Assembly (NCBI RefSeq): GCF_030407815.1
Contig: NZ_JASDCS010000008.1
Coordinates: forward strand, 62,001 to 126,000
Direction: 5' to 3'
DNA length: 64,000 bases
From: Psychrobacter sp. APC 3281
Lineage (GTDB): Bacteria > Pseudomonadota > Gammaproteobacteria > Pseudomonadales > Moraxellaceae
Of the stretch, positions 37,712 through 47,189 are shown one piece after another. Under the pieces are notes generated by a model, which searched no databases, was not told the DNA's origin, and saw nothing but the letters and a program-made list of their open reading frames with translations. Numbering within the stretch: the stretch's first letter is position 1; each line of letters opens with the position of its first letter. A program made the position numbers and the translations under genes.

Positions 37712-38434
37712 CTAAAGCAACCATTGGCCTAAAATTGCATTGACCGCAGCTTCCGTGCGCAAAATACGAGAGCCTATATGTACAGGCGTGCAACCCTGCG
37801 CTGTCAGCAGTTCTATCTCATAGTCAATCCAGCCACCTTCAGCGCCTATGCAGACTATACTCGGTAGCTCTCGTGATGGTTGTAGTTGTAAAAATTCAGA
37901 AAAGGACTGCTGACTGTAGGGATGTGCGACAATCGCTGGATTGCTCATTAGGCTTGCAAGTGAGTCTTCGACAAATGGCTTAAAACGTTTTTGTAGCGTA
38001 ATACTAGGAACAATTGTATCGATGCTTTGCTGTAAGCCTTCTAATACAAACTCGTCTATCCGCTCAAGCATTGGGCTTTGCCAATAACTTTTTTGGGTAC
38101 GGTAGCTATTGATAAGAATGATATCGCGTACACCAAGCGCCGTCATATCCATGATCAATCGCCGTAGCACTTTAGGACGTGGTAACGCCAAAATGACAGT
38201 TAAATCCAATTTGGCTGGCGGCACAGTATTGAGCTGGACGTTACCTAGCTGAAGGCTGTCAGAGGTAATACTTTCAATGATAGCAGTACCAAGGTTGCCG
38301 CCGATCTGGCCAATTTTAAGCGTATCACCGACTTTCGCGCCCAACACTTTAGTCACATGGCTGACTTGAGACAAGGAATCGATGTTCGCTGTGTCTACTG
38401 AGAAGTTTTCAGCAGGCAATAATATACAGTTCAT
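37712..38434 (-). CDS. rsmE: 16S rRNA m3U1498 methyltransferase RsmE
   Basis: SPOUT-fold enzyme that methylates U1498 of 16S rRNA. The N-terminal PUA-like part includes HVTKVLGAKVGDTLKIGQ, and the knot domain ends with CIGAEGGWIDYEIELL and GSRILRTEAAVNAILG, the family's SAM-binding blocks. Length 240 residues is normal. Its start overlaps the stop of waaA by four bases, so the two are translationally coupled. Confidence 0.95.
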   Translation of the reverse strand: MNCILLPAENFSVDTANIDSLSQVSHVTKVLGAKVGDTLKIGQIGGNLGTAIIESITSDSLQLGNVQLNTVPPAKLDLTVILALPRPKVLRRLIMDMTALGVRDIILINSYRTQKSYWQSPMLERIDEFVLEGLQQSIDTIVPSITLQKRFKPFVEDSLASLMSNPAIVAHPYSQQSFSEFLQLQPSRELPSIVCIGAEGGWIDYEIELLTAQGCTPVHIGSRILRTEAAVNAILGQWLL

Positions 38435-39987
38435 AAATTATCTTGGTTGGAGGACAGTTCGATTGCGTCTTCAATCATAGTAAATTGGCGGGTCAATACC
38501 GCTTGCTGCTGTATCGTCATTTGCTCGCCAGCTTGCCCTGCCTGCGCGGCCAATGGCAAATTGCGTAGCCAAGTCTCTAGCTGCGTATAAATGCTCACAG
38601 CGTCTTCACGGTTATAAGCTGTTTTCTTACGAGAAGATTTTTTATTCGCCTTTAACTGATCTTCAATGACCATCTGTGCATCCGAACTATTTGACTTGTT
38701 TGACTCGATTGGACAATAAAAATCATTACTTGGCTGATATAAAGCGCCTACTTCAGCCAATTTGTCTATCACGCTTTGGCACGACTGAGTGTAACGACCC
38801 ATCAATACAGGCGTAGCCACACTTGCAGGCTCCACTGGATTATGCCCGCCAATATCTACCAGTGAGCCGCCCACAAATGCTATATTTGCCAATGTATACC
38901 AAGTCATCATCTCACCCATGCTATCTGCTAGATAGACTTGCGTATCTGCACCAATCATATCTCCATCACTGCGCCGAGCCATATTTAACCCAGTTTTCTG
39001 AATGAGCTCTGCTACTGCGTCAAAACGCTCAGGATGCCTAGGCACGATAACAAGCAACGTATCTGCTAATGTCGCTTGAGACAGTAGTTGCTGCTGCAAT
39101 GACAACGCTGCTGCCTCTTCACCATCGTGAGTACTTGCAGCTACCCACACAGGACGATCTGCTATACCAAACTCTGCTCGCAGTTCAGCTTTCTTATTAT
39201 AAATACCATTATCTTCTACCGCTTTGTCATTGAGTTTGGACGCATTGATTACCCACTTTAATGAGCCTGCCACACGAATTTGGGCGCTACTAGCCCCTAA
39301 CTGCCGAAAGCGTTTAGCAGAGTCACTGTCTTGCGCAATAATTAAGGAGAGGTTTTTCATCATACTGGCGCTGACTGCACCAATTTTTTGATAACTCTGA
39401 AAAGAAGAAGCAGATAATCGACCATTGACTAGGATACTTGGAATACGGTGCTGAGATAGTTTGGTCAAGATATTTGCCCATAGCTCTGTTTCTACAAACA
39501 GTGCAGCGCTCGGCTGTACATGCGTTAAGAAAGTCTCGATCACAGCAGGGCTGTCGACTGGCACATAGCTATGACTCATCTGACCTTGAGCTATCTGTTC
39601 TGCAAAACGACTGGCCCCACGAGCAAAACCTGTCTGAGTCGTATTGGTCAACCATATCTGATAGCCATTAGCCAATAACATATCTAGTAAAGGCGCGACC
39701 GTATTGGTCTCACCTAATGAGACTGCGTGGCACCAAATTACCCCTTTGTCGATATCAGCATTGACCACTGGACGCGGTGGATACTGCTTACCAAAACGCT
39801 GATCGATTTCCTGCTGATAATTGTCATTTCTATGAGATCGACGCCATACTTGCAGACGATATAGTGGCTTTAGTAGCCCAATAAGAGACTGATAATATAA
39901 AGGTGTCTCGTATACCATACGACTAGGTGATGATACAGGGTCCATTGGATTCGCAGAGTGGTCAGACGGGGTATTAGATGATGGCAT
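38431..39987 (-). CDS. waaA: Kdo transferase WaaA
   Basis: Adds Kdo from CMP-Kdo to lipid IVA at the inner face of the inner membrane, forming the inner core. The GT-B fold is visible: IWCHAVSLGETNTVAPLL near residue 89 with the catalytic Glu, YVPVDSP and LFVETELWANIL in the first domain, and FVGGSLVDIGGHNPVEPA in the second. At 518 residues it is longer than the common ~425, from a 25-residue polar start and a Lys/Ser-rich insert near residues 430-455. It is upstream of rsmE. Confidence 0.94.
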   Translation of the reverse strand: MPSSNTPSDHSANPMDPVSSPSRMVYETPLYYQSLIGLLKPLYRLQVWRRSHRNDNYQQEIDQRFGKQYPPRPVVNADIDKGVIWCHAVSLGETNTVAPLLDMLLANGYQIWLTNTTQTGFARGASRFAEQIAQGQMSHSYVPVDSPAVIETFLTHVQPSAALFVETELWANILTKLSQHRIPSILVNGRLSASSFQSYQKIGAVSASMMKNLSLIIAQDSDSAKRFRQLGASSAQIRVAGSLKWVINASKLNDKAVEDNGIYNKKAELRAEFGIADRPVWVAASTHDGEEAAALSLQQQLLSQATLADTLLVIVPRHPERFDAVAELIQKTGLNMARRSDGDMIGADTQVYLADSMGEMMTWYTLANIAFVGGSLVDIGGHNPVEPASVATPVLMGRYTQSCQSVIDKLAEVGALYQPSNDFYCPIESNKSNSSDAQMVIEDQLKANKKSSRKKTAYNREDAVSIYTQLETWLRNLPLAAQAGQAGEQMTIQQQAVLTRQFTMIEDAIELSSNQDNL

Positions 39988-40119
39988 GGAACAGCCCAGA
40001 TTAGTTATGAATCAAACAATAAAAGGGTAAAGGTAAAGCGCGCCAATTCTACCTGAATTTAAGCTGTAACAATAAGCTTTTAAAAAGTTACTGAGTAAAT
40101 ATTTATTAGGTAATGATTG

Positions 40120-41619
40120 TTAGATAATGACTATTATCAATAAAGCGACTGCGATGATTGCACCAATTAACAGCTGATAACGCTTGGTGCTATGCTGCTC
40201 TTGCTTCTGTGTGGTCAGCAGCATTTCTGCTTGCTGCCATTGCTTGACCAGATTGGCCGCTTCGGCATGACCATTATCTGCCGCTTGCTCTAACCAGTAT
40301 TTACCGCTATCTATATCTTGAGACACCCCTACTCCTTGGTAATACATCTTACTGAGTAGACGCTGAGCACGGCTATCATTTTTGCTAGCGGCTTGATTAA
40401 CCCACTCTACGCCAGATTTTTTAGAATCATCGCTATTTGTAGCCAAACCTTCACCTAACAATTCATACATGGCCAAACGTAACATAGCAGCTGTATTATC
40501 ATCTTCAGCAGCCGATTGCAGTATTAGAAGCGCTTTATTTTTTGCCGTGTTGTGATCATTTGAAAATATAACTTGGCGACGAGGCTTGTTCTGCTTGGCA
40601 ATATGCTGCTCGAACTGATCCAGTACTTTACGTGCTTGCTGATACTGCATATCACCAGTTGGTTGTGGCACCGCTATCTCATCTAACTCTACGAGCAGTT
40701 GCGTAAACATCTCTGGCGTTGATGTGTTTTTTACAGATGACGTAGGCTTGGTTGTTGGCTTCGTTACTTTAGTCAGCTCAGGCTTTATTGGGCTCTCAGA
40801 TTTAGGAGATACTACGCTTGTTTGCAACTCAGTTATAGTATCAGGCATAGCAGACTGAATTGCGCGACTCTCACTGTCAGTTACAACTGCATTAGCTTGA
40901 TTATGCTCAGCTCCTATCGATACTTCCTCTGGCTTATTAAGAGAAACATTTAATTGGCTAGTACCAACATGCGTATTTAAATCGGTGCTCGGAGCGATGC
41001 TTTCAGTGACTTGATGAGTGGTTGCTTTATACGCTGTTAATTCGGACACTGAATGAACGTCTTTACTTAAAATAGTTGGCAGTCTAAGGCTAACCGCTTG
41101 ATACAGCCCACTATCTACTTGCCCGCCTTGTACTGGGTCAAACTGCCGATCAATATGACCAAACAGACGCAGCCCTATTGGCTCTAGGGCAAAAAATAAT
41201 TGCTCTTTAACCCCGCTATCATCATAACCAACAGCCATATGCTGATAGAAGTCATCTGTGACCAATGACAACTCAGGGTAACGTTTACGCAGCTCAAACT
41301 GACCATACCAATGTGGCTTGTTTTGCCACTGCTGCGCCAATACACGACCGGCATAAAACGCCAAAAACACCATGAAATTACGATAGCGCTCATCGATCAG
41401 CAGCGTCGCCTCTTCCCATATACTGCTCTTGATCATATCTCGGCGTACTTGAGACAATAGCGTATCGATACGCTGTAAACTCTCAAGCGACTCATCTAGC
41501 GTACAAGCGCGCAGCTCAGTTTCGTAGGCGATACCGCCTACAATAGGACGCCCAGCCAAGAAGTCTTGCCAGTAGCCTTCTGCAATATAGTCCAGTGGCG
41601 TTAAAGGTGATGCAGACAT
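40120..41619 (-). CDS. Sel1-repeat protein with C-terminal membrane anchor
   Basis: A 499-residue protein. The first ~170 residues are globular without a motif I know. Residues of about 200-340 are low-complexity and rich in Ser, Thr, Lys and Glu. Sel1-like repeats follow (AAMLRLAMYELLGEGLA and SRAQRLLSKMYYQGVGV up to DNGHAEAANLVKQW). One C-terminal helix (LLIGAIIAVALLIIVII) ends the chain with almost nothing after it, a tail-anchor arrangement. I chose the ATG at 41619 with GAGG upstream. Sel1 repeats mediate protein contacts; the role is unknown. Confidence 0.78.
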   Translation of the reverse strand: MSASPLTPLDYIAEGYWQDFLAGRPIVGGIAYETELRACTLDESLESLQRIDTLLSQVRRDMIKSSIWEEATLLIDERYRNFMVFLAFYAGRVLAQQWQNKPHWYGQFELRKRYPELSLVTDDFYQHMAVGYDDSGVKEQLFFALEPIGLRLFGHIDRQFDPVQGGQVDSGLYQAVSLRLPTILSKDVHSVSELTAYKATTHQVTESIAPSTDLNTHVGTSQLNVSLNKPEEVSIGAEHNQANAVVTDSESRAIQSAMPDTITELQTSVVSPKSESPIKPELTKVTKPTTKPTSSVKNTSTPEMFTQLLVELDEIAVPQPTGDMQYQQARKVLDQFEQHIAKQNKPRRQVIFSNDHNTAKNKALLILQSAAEDDNTAAMLRLAMYELLGEGLATNSDDSKKSGVEWVNQAASKNDSRAQRLLSKMYYQGVGVSQDIDSGKYWLEQAADNGHAEAANLVKQWQQAEMLLTTQKQEQHSTKRYQLLIGAIIAVALLIIVII

Positions 41620-41738
41620 AGACGGACGTGACCTCTTTGCAGATAGATAAACCAAAAAAGTATAGGCTATAAAAGTGCTGCTATTACTAAGATAATAGAA
41701 CAATACTAGTAGATTACCTTACCCTAAAAATCCGAGTG

Positions 41739-43385
41739 CTACAATAAAGGACTGAACAAGCGCACGACATTATCAAACAAGCGTTTTGATCCATGACGCT
41801 GTTGCCATTCATCACTATCCAAGATTCGGCAGTTTTCTAAATAGACTTCCTGACAGTCCGCTACTTGGGCGACCATTTCTGGCGTATAAATCGCTAAGCT
41901 GACTTCCATATTTAGATAAAAGCTGCGCATATCAATATTGACGGTGCCAAATAGACAGTAGTCATCATCGATAACCACTGTTTTTGCGTGTAGCAAACCA
42001 CCTCTAAACAAGGCAATCGTTACCCCTGCATCCAATAACTCTTGATAATAAGCCTGAGAAGCATGTTGTACCAGAAACGAATCAACCTTTTCAGGAACAA
42101 TAATCGTCACATCAACGCCGCGCTTAGCTGCTATCGTCAGCGCGCCCGATAGTGACTCATCAGGGACAAAATAAGGCGTGGTAATACGAATACGCTTATT
42201 GGCACGATGAATCACGGTAACTAACGTATTGTAAATCACATGAGCCGTTAGCTGCGGTGCTGAAGGTATTAGCTGCGCCAGAACTTTGTCCACGACAGGC
42301 ATCTTTGGTACGACAATCGAAGTGGCACCTATATCTGGCTGCTCATGATCATCAATCGTATCCGCCAATACCTTCACTCGGCTATTTAGGTCATTGATGG
42401 TCGGATGCATCACATATAACTTACGAGTATAGTTATTAACCCGTTGATGCAGTTCAGCAAGATTGTCATTACTTTCAGCACCGATGTCGGTAACAATCAC
42501 CTTAGCCATCGCTGTATTAATACTAATCGAGTGCTGGCTAGTCGTTCGTAGCGCCACATCAATCCATTGACCAACGTTTTTATTTTGCTTAAAAAACCTT
42601 GGATCAACCAGGTTGAAGCTGCCGATATAGCCGATATGTTCATCGATAACCACCATTTTACGATGGTTGCGCAAATCAGAGCGTTTAAATAATGTCTTAA
42701 ACAATCCTACTGGCAATGACTGATGGACATAAACCCCTGCTTTTTCTAATTTACGGTGCACGCTGCTATTAATAAAGCTAAAGCTGCCCACACTATCGGC
42801 CAATATATGACACTCTACGCCGCGCTGAGCCGCTACGGATAGCGCCTCTATGACTTCTAGCACCTGTCCTTTTGGATAAACAATATAAAATTCCATGAGG
42901 ACAATACGCTGGGCGGCATGGATATCTTCAATCAAACGCTGAAAGATAGAAGCAGGATCCGTCAACAGCTGCATTTTATGATTGGGAAATACGCCAAACC
43001 CGGTCCAGCGCGTTCCTATTTGGCTAACACCGCGGTAGTTGGCTGGCAATAAGTCCTGCCCTTTGTCAAAAATCAGATGCTCACGCCTTGCCATATCATT
43101 CATCAAGATACTGGCTTGATCAACACGTTCACGATAGCGCCGCCCAATCATCGGCTCACCGAGCAGGATGTAAGCCACAAAACCAAATATTGGCAACGTG
43201 TAAAGCACAGCCACCCAAGCAATAGACACGCCAATATTGCGCTGTACAGAAACCACGCGCAGCGTCATTACTATCATAAGTACAATATGCAGCACCAGAC
43301 CTAGACCTAGACCCGCTAAGTCTCCCCAGGTCCAGCTAGTAAAAGTATCTTTAATAGTAAAAGTGTTTATATTGGCCTCCATCAA
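41739..43385 (-). CDS. cls: Cardiolipin synthase (phospholipase D family)
   Basis: Condenses phosphatidylglycerol molecules to cardiolipin at the inner membrane. Two N-terminal membrane helices (about 20-45 and 55-75) precede two HKD motifs: NHRKMVVIDEHIGYIGSFN and LHAKTVVIDDDYCLFGTVNID. The 548-residue length slightly exceeds the usual ~480, from a linker near residues 325-380. It is upstream of the Sel1 gene in the same direction. Confidence 0.94.
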   Translation of the reverse strand: MMEANINTFTIKDTFTSWTWGDLAGLGLGLVLHIVLMIVMTLRVVSVQRNIGVSIAWVAVLYTLPIFGFVAYILLGEPMIGRRYRERVDQASILMNDMARREHLIFDKGQDLLPANYRGVSQIGTRWTGFGVFPNHKMQLLTDPASIFQRLIEDIHAAQRIVLMEFYIVYPKGQVLEVIEALSVAAQRGVECHILADSVGSFSFINSSVHRKLEKAGVYVHQSLPVGLFKTLFKRSDLRNHRKMVVIDEHIGYIGSFNLVDPRFFKQNKNVGQWIDVALRTTSQHSISINTAMAKVIVTDIGAESNDNLAELHQRVNNYTRKLYVMHPTINDLNSRVKVLADTIDDHEQPDIGATSIVVPKMPVVDKVLAQLIPSAPQLTAHVIYNTLVTVIHRANKRIRITTPYFVPDESLSGALTIAAKRGVDVTIIVPEKVDSFLVQHASQAYYQELLDAGVTIALFRGGLLHAKTVVIDDDYCLFGTVNIDMRSFYLNMEVSLAIYTPEMVAQVADCQEVYLENCRILDSDEWQQRHGSKRLFDNVVRLFSPLL

Positions 43386-43557
43386 CCGTGTTCAACGAAT
43401 AAAGCATCCATAGTATAGTAGCTTTTCACCGCCAAACAACAAATAATGATAATAAGTGGATTTTTAGAAATGCTATATAATACATGGCTTTGAATGCTAT
43501 TTTTGATAGATTACAAGTCCGATTTATAATTATTTTCTAAAAACATTAAAATAATAT

Positions 43558-43585
43558 TTGACACCCAACTGTAAATCTATATAAT
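43558..43585 (+). promoter_or_regulatory. Sigma-70 promoter of the tRNA-Val/tRNA-Asp pair
   Basis: A consensus TTGACA (43558-43563), a 16-nt spacer and a perfect TATAAT (43580-43585). It is about 80 nt upstream of tRNA-Val. Both hexamers match consensus completely. Confidence 0.85.
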
Positions 43586-43665
43586 ACACACCCACAGCAA
43601 CGGAGCTTAGTGACAAACTTAAGAGCTCAGTTGATGTTGAATAAATTGCATAGCAATTGTTCGAA

Positions 43666-43741
43666 GGGTGATTAGCTCAGTTGGTAGAGCGTCTGCCTTA
43701 CACGCAGAATGTCGGCGGTTCGAATCCGTCATCACCCACCA
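43666..43741 (+). tRNA. tRNA-Val (anticodon UAC)
   Basis: A 76-nt tRNA with encoded CCA. The acceptor gggtgat pairs with atcaccc. The anticodon arm ctgcc-ttacac-gcag exposes TAC, and the GTTCGAATC T-loop is intact. It is followed 37 bases later by tRNA-Asp. Confidence 0.97.
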
Positions 43742-43778
43742 CTTCTTAGCAAGTGGCTAAACAAGCTAAGAGACCTAA

Positions 43779-43855
43779 GCAGCGGTAGTTCAGTTGGTTA
43801 GAATACCGGCCTGTCACGCCGGGGGTCGCGGGTTCGAGTCCCGTCCGCTGCGCCA
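43779..43855 (+). tRNA. tRNA-Asp (anticodon GUC)
   Basis: A 77-nt tRNA with encoded CCA. The acceptor gcagcgg pairs with ccgctgc. The anticodon arm ccggc-ctgtcac-gccgg exposes GTC, and the T-loop GTTCGAGTC is intact. It shares the upstream promoter with tRNA-Val. Confidence 0.97.
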
Positions 43856-43897
43856 TATTTAAAACGAATTTAAACTGTTAAGTTTAAGCAAGTTTCG

Positions 43898-43928
43898 CCT
43901 CAAACATTAGATTGTTTGAGGTTTTTTT
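43898..43928 (+). terminator. Rho-independent terminator after tRNA-Asp
   Basis: Stem cctcaaaca / tgtttgagg with a 6-nt loop, then seven Ts. It lies about 40 nt past the tRNA. Confidence 0.88.
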
Positions 43929-44012
43929 GTGTCTATATATTCTGCTTGGACATTGTTTATATAGCTACTGCGCCAGCTAACACGTCTTAACTCGCATACA
44001 AATGTTCCAGTG

Positions 44013-44714
44013 CTATGGACGTTGACTTATTCGGCTTACGCTAGCGATTAACGCTACCATCACTACACCCATAATAATCAGAATACCAGACATCATATGC
44101 GCCGCATCATAGTTGAGCGCTTCTACCTGCTCATATATCGCAATCGATACTACTTTAGTTTCGCCTGAGATGCTGCCGCCTATCATCAGTACAACCCCAA
44201 ATTCCCCAATGGTATGAGCAAAGCTTACCAAACTACCCAAAATAATACCCACGCGCGCTTGCGGTAAAGCCACTTTCATAAACCGTCGCATACGACTTGG
44301 TTCTAGGAGATGAGCGACTTCCGTGACACTTTGCGGAATACGCAAAAACTGTGCATAGACAGGCTGTATATAAAAAGGCAATGAGTAAATAATAGAACCA
44401 ATGACCAGACCTTCAAAGGTAAAAATTAGCGGGCTAATATTATGTTCGCTTAACCATTTACCGATACCCATACTAGGACTGAGCAGTAACAGTAGATAAA
44501 ATCCAATCACGGTAGGTGGTAGCACCAGAGGCATCGCAATGATGCCCATGAGCAGTACCTTAAGACGTCCTATTGCTTTTATACGGTTCGGCTTAGCCAA
44601 CCAGTAAGCGATAGGCGTTGCAAATAGTAATAGACATAAGGTAGTCACACAAGCGAGCTTAATGCTCACCCAAAATGGACTGAGCATATCTGACATAAGA
44701 GACTGGTCGATCAT
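44013..44714 (-). CDS. modB: Molybdate ABC transporter permease ModB
   Basis: A 233-residue inner-membrane permease with about five or six helices. VLLMGIIAMPLVLPPTVIGFYLLLL is typical ModB sequence, and the EAA-type loop EVAHLLEPSRMRRFMKVALPQARVGI contacts the ATPase. It follows modA. No modC ATPase gene follows: the stop is close to the tRNA-Asp terminator on the other strand. The ATPase must be encoded elsewhere or borrowed. Confidence 0.93.
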   Translation of the reverse strand: MIDQSLMSDMLSPFWVSIKLACVTTLCLLLFATPIAYWLAKPNRIKAIGRLKVLLMGIIAMPLVLPPTVIGFYLLLLLSPSMGIGKWLSEHNISPLIFTFEGLVIGSIIYSLPFYIQPVYAQFLRIPQSVTEVAHLLEPSRMRRFMKVALPQARVGIILGSLVSFAHTIGEFGVVLMIGGSISGETKVVSIAIYEQVEALNYDAAHMMSGILIIMGVVMVALIASVSRISQRP

Positions 44715-44750
44715 ATAATGTCACTGCTCGTTCTGTGATGAGAGGATTTA

Positions 44751-44776
44751 GGGTCTGTTGAACATTCAAGTAACCC
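44751..44776. repeat. 26-bp palindrome, copy 2, between modA and modB
   Basis: GGGTCTGTTGAAC then ATTCAAGTAACCC, an imperfect inverted repeat with GGGT/ACCC and TTGAA/TTCAA arms. It matches the copy at 19982-20007 in 21 of 26 positions. Like that copy it lies in a short gap between two minus-strand genes of one likely operon. Confidence 0.65.
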
Positions 44777-44788
44777 TAGTCTAACGTA

Positions 44789-45661
44789 TTACTGGATGGC
44801 CAGATAGCCTGCTTGTAAGAAGTGGTGCTGCCCTGCTTTTGAGCGCAGGTAGTCGGTGAAGTCTGCTGCTTGGTCAGTGTTATTAACGATTATCCCATCT
44901 TGTAAGATAGCTGGATAAGACGCTGGCAGCAAAGTGATAAACTGCTCAGGCTTGGCTTTAATCGCAACAAGCTGAGACTGTGCCACAAACCCATAGTCTA
45001 CGCTACCTGTATGAGCGTATTGGAACGCCTGACCGATATTCTCTGACTGTATCAAACTTTTCTGAGCATTCAACTTATCATACATACTTTGTGATTGCAG
45101 ATAGGCTTTTGCAGAGGCACCATAAGGCGCAAGATCAGGGTTAGCGATAGCCACCTTGCTGTCCTGAGTAAAGTCAGCACTGGTAAACATATCGCCTAGC
45201 GATGTTGGCGTAAAATCGTTTAAAGGTTTGGTGACACTATAGAGTGCTAATTGACCTCTGGTATACGTAAAAGGCTTGGTTAGTTTATGCTCTTTACTAG
45301 TAACATCAGCTGAATTCTCATCAGCCAATTTAGCAGGGAAATCTTGATTGGCAGACAAGAATATATCATACGGCGCCCCTGCTTTGATTTGTGCATATAA
45401 CTTACCAGAAGATGCGTAAGTAACTTCAATATCTGAGATACCTGAAATATTTTGGACAGATGAGTTGTTATCAGCCTGATAGCTATCAATAATATGAGGG
45501 AGTACATCAGATAAGTTAGCAGCCGCAGCGATACGCAATGTGTGAGATTGCTCAGTGGTATCAGCAGCAAGCGTCGTATTGGCGTCTTTGTCTTGCGTAC
45601 AAGCACTTAGTGACAATAGCAGACAAGCAGATACACAGACAGTAACTAATGACTTAACCAT
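44789..45661 (-). CDS. modA: Molybdate-binding protein ModA
   Basis: A 290-residue periplasmic-binding protein for molybdate or tungstate. The signal peptide ends in SLSACTQ, a lipobox, so it is probably a lipoprotein. Family blocks are LRIAAAANLSDVLPHI, VTYASSGKLYAQIKAGAPYDIFLSAN and VAIANPDLAPYGASAKAYL. Its start overlaps the moaE stop by eight bases, tying molybdate uptake to cofactor synthesis in one transcript. Confidence 0.95.
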   Translation of the reverse strand: MVKSLVTVCVSACLLLSLSACTQDKDANTTLAADTTEQSHTLRIAAAANLSDVLPHIIDSYQADNNSSVQNISGISDIEVTYASSGKLYAQIKAGAPYDIFLSANQDFPAKLADENSADVTSKEHKLTKPFTYTRGQLALYSVTKPLNDFTPTSLGDMFTSADFTQDSKVAIANPDLAPYGASAKAYLQSQSMYDKLNAQKSLIQSENIGQAFQYAHTGSVDYGFVAQSQLVAIKAKPEQFITLLPASYPAILQDGIIVNNTDQAADFTDYLRSKAGQHHFLQAGYLAIQ

Positions 45662-46145
45662 TATTGCTGAGCCATTTAGATGAGTCGTCTTCGTAGTATT
45701 CTTGCTTCCACACAGGAATATCCGCTTTGATAGTATCTAATATCCAGCGACAAGCATCAAATGCTGGATAACGGTGCGCTGACACGACTCCAACCCACAC
45801 AGCCACGTCGCCAATTTCTAACGCACCGATACGATGTATGGCAATAGCATGCGTAATTTCAAAACGCTTTTTGGCTTCTTCTATAATGGCGCGGCCTTGA
45901 TTGATGGCCAAATCCTCATAACCATAATAGGTAAGACGATCAACGCTCGCGGCATTATTATGATTGCGCACTCGCCCTTCAAAACAAACAAACGCGCCGC
46001 AGCTGTCATTGTCTAACGTACTTTTTAGCCTATCTTCGTCAATCGCAATATCTAGTAGCGCAAAACCATCACGCTCAGCGATAAGGTAAGCCTCGTCAGC
46101 ACTACGTTTGATGCTCATTGAATGATCGTGGACATTGTCGGTCAT
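45654..46145 (-). CDS. moaE: Molybdopterin synthase large subunit MoaE
   Basis: Catalytic subunit that inserts two sulfurs from MoaD thiocarboxylate into precursor Z to form molybdopterin. CGAFVCFEGRVRNHNNAASVDRLTYYGYEDLA and AIAIHRIGALEIGDVAVWVGVVSAHR are the family core; the PVWKQEYYEDDSS segment near the C-terminus holds the catalytic Lys. The 163 residues have a short N-terminal extension. A 17-bp tandem repeat lies upstream, between moaD and moaE. Confidence 0.95.
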   Translation of the reverse strand: MTDNVHDHSMSIKRSADEAYLIAERDGFALLDIAIDEDRLKSTLDNDSCGAFVCFEGRVRNHNNAASVDRLTYYGYEDLAINQGRAIIEEAKKRFEITHAIAIHRIGALEIGDVAVWVGVVSAHRYPAFDACRWILDTIKADIPVWKQEYYEDDSSKWLSNNG

Positions 46146-46178
46146 TTTTCTTCTCTATTTATTATTTTTTCTTTGTAA

Positions 46179-46249
46179 CCACTGAATAGCTACTGACACT
46201 GAATAGCCACTGACACTGAATAGCCACTGACACTGAATAGCCACTGACA
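46179..46249. repeat. 17-bp tandem repeat between moaD and moaE
   Basis: Three full units of 17 bp (cactgacactgaatagc, first unit with T in place of C) at 46191-46241, flanked by partial units on both sides. The whole array spans 46179-46249, just upstream of the moaE ribosome site. Copies are nearly identical, suggesting recent slippage. Confidence 0.85.
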
Positions 46250-46273
46250 AAATGGACACTAGTAAACGCTTAT

Positions 46274-46555
46274 CTAACCACCAGCGACTGGCGTGATGAA
46301 AACCACGCTATCACCATCATTTATCTGGTCAGTCCATTTAGCAAAGTAGTCATTTACTGCAACACGTAGCTCCGACTGCGGACGGCTAAAGCGATGCTTT
46401 TGACTAAGCTGTTCGTATAGTTCAGTCAATGACGTATCTTGCTGTACGCTTACTGTCTCTTGCTGACAATTGGCCTCATCAGCCAAACTGGCAAAATACA
46501 TGACATTAATATTCATCGTTGATTCGATATTAGTTGTCATATCGATAGCACTCAT
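46274..46555 (-). CDS. moaD: Molybdopterin synthase small subunit MoaD
   Basis: Ubiquitin-like sulfur carrier of 93 residues. The C-terminus VVFITPVAGG ends in the Gly-Gly needed for thiocarboxylation. The central INVMYFASLADEANCQQETV is the typical beta-grasp start. I chose the ATG at 46555 because GGAGAGG lies three bases before it. It is between moaC and moaE. Confidence 0.94.
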   Translation of the reverse strand: MSAIDMTTNIESTMNINVMYFASLADEANCQQETVSVQQDTSLTELYEQLSQKHRFSRPQSELRVAVNDYFAKWTDQINDGDSVVFITPVAGG

Positions 46556-46652
46556 AAACCTCTCCATCTTATACAAGCTTCCTTGCTTGGTACTTAGCAT
46601 ATTTTTAATAATTGATTAATTGATTGACGACGCACTCTGCAATGTTGTCATT

Positions 46653-47159
46653 TTAAGCATGACTGTAATCTGACTTACCACCTGTCTTCTTAACCAAATG
46701 AATATTATCTATAACGATGTCATGTGATAGCGCTTTGGTCATATCATAGATAGTTAAGCAGGCAACGCTGACCGCTGTTAGCGCTTCCATCTCGACCCCT
46801 GTCTTATGCGTAACCTTGACTACAGCACTAACCGTAATACTACTAAGCGCGTCGTTGTACTCAAAGCTCAAACCTATCTTGTCTAGCGGTAGTGGATGAC
46901 AAAGCGGTATAAGATCATGAGTGCGTTTGGCCGCCATGATACCAGCGATATGAGCTGTTTGCGTGATGCTGCCTTTTTTGGTCATCCCATCAGCCGCTTT
47001 AATCTGCGCATAAATCTCACTGGGAAAGCGTACTTGTCCAGTGGCATTGGCTTCTCGCATCGTTGCTGTCTTACCGCTGACATCGACCATGGTAATATCA
47101 CCATCACTATCTAAGTGAGATAAAGTAGATTGCTGGTTTATCTGAACGCTGTCATTCAT
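46653..47159 (-). CDS. moaC: Cyclic pyranopterin monophosphate synthase MoaC
   Basis: Works with MoaA to convert GTP to cyclic pyranopterin monophosphate. Key segments are MVDVSGKTATMREANATG, AAKRTHDLIPLCHPLPLDKI with active-site residues, KVTHKTGVEMEALTAVSVACLTIYDM, and a C-terminal KKTGGKS. Length 168 residues, as expected. Confidence 0.97.
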   Translation of the reverse strand: MNDSVQINQQSTLSHLDSDGDITMVDVSGKTATMREANATGQVRFPSEIYAQIKAADGMTKKGSITQTAHIAGIMAAKRTHDLIPLCHPLPLDKIGLSFEYNDALSSITVSAVVKVTHKTGVEMEALTAVSVACLTIYDMTKALSHDIVIDNIHLVKKTGGKSDYSHA

Positions 47160-47189
47160 TTATATAACCTTTCTTATGTGATATTTTTA

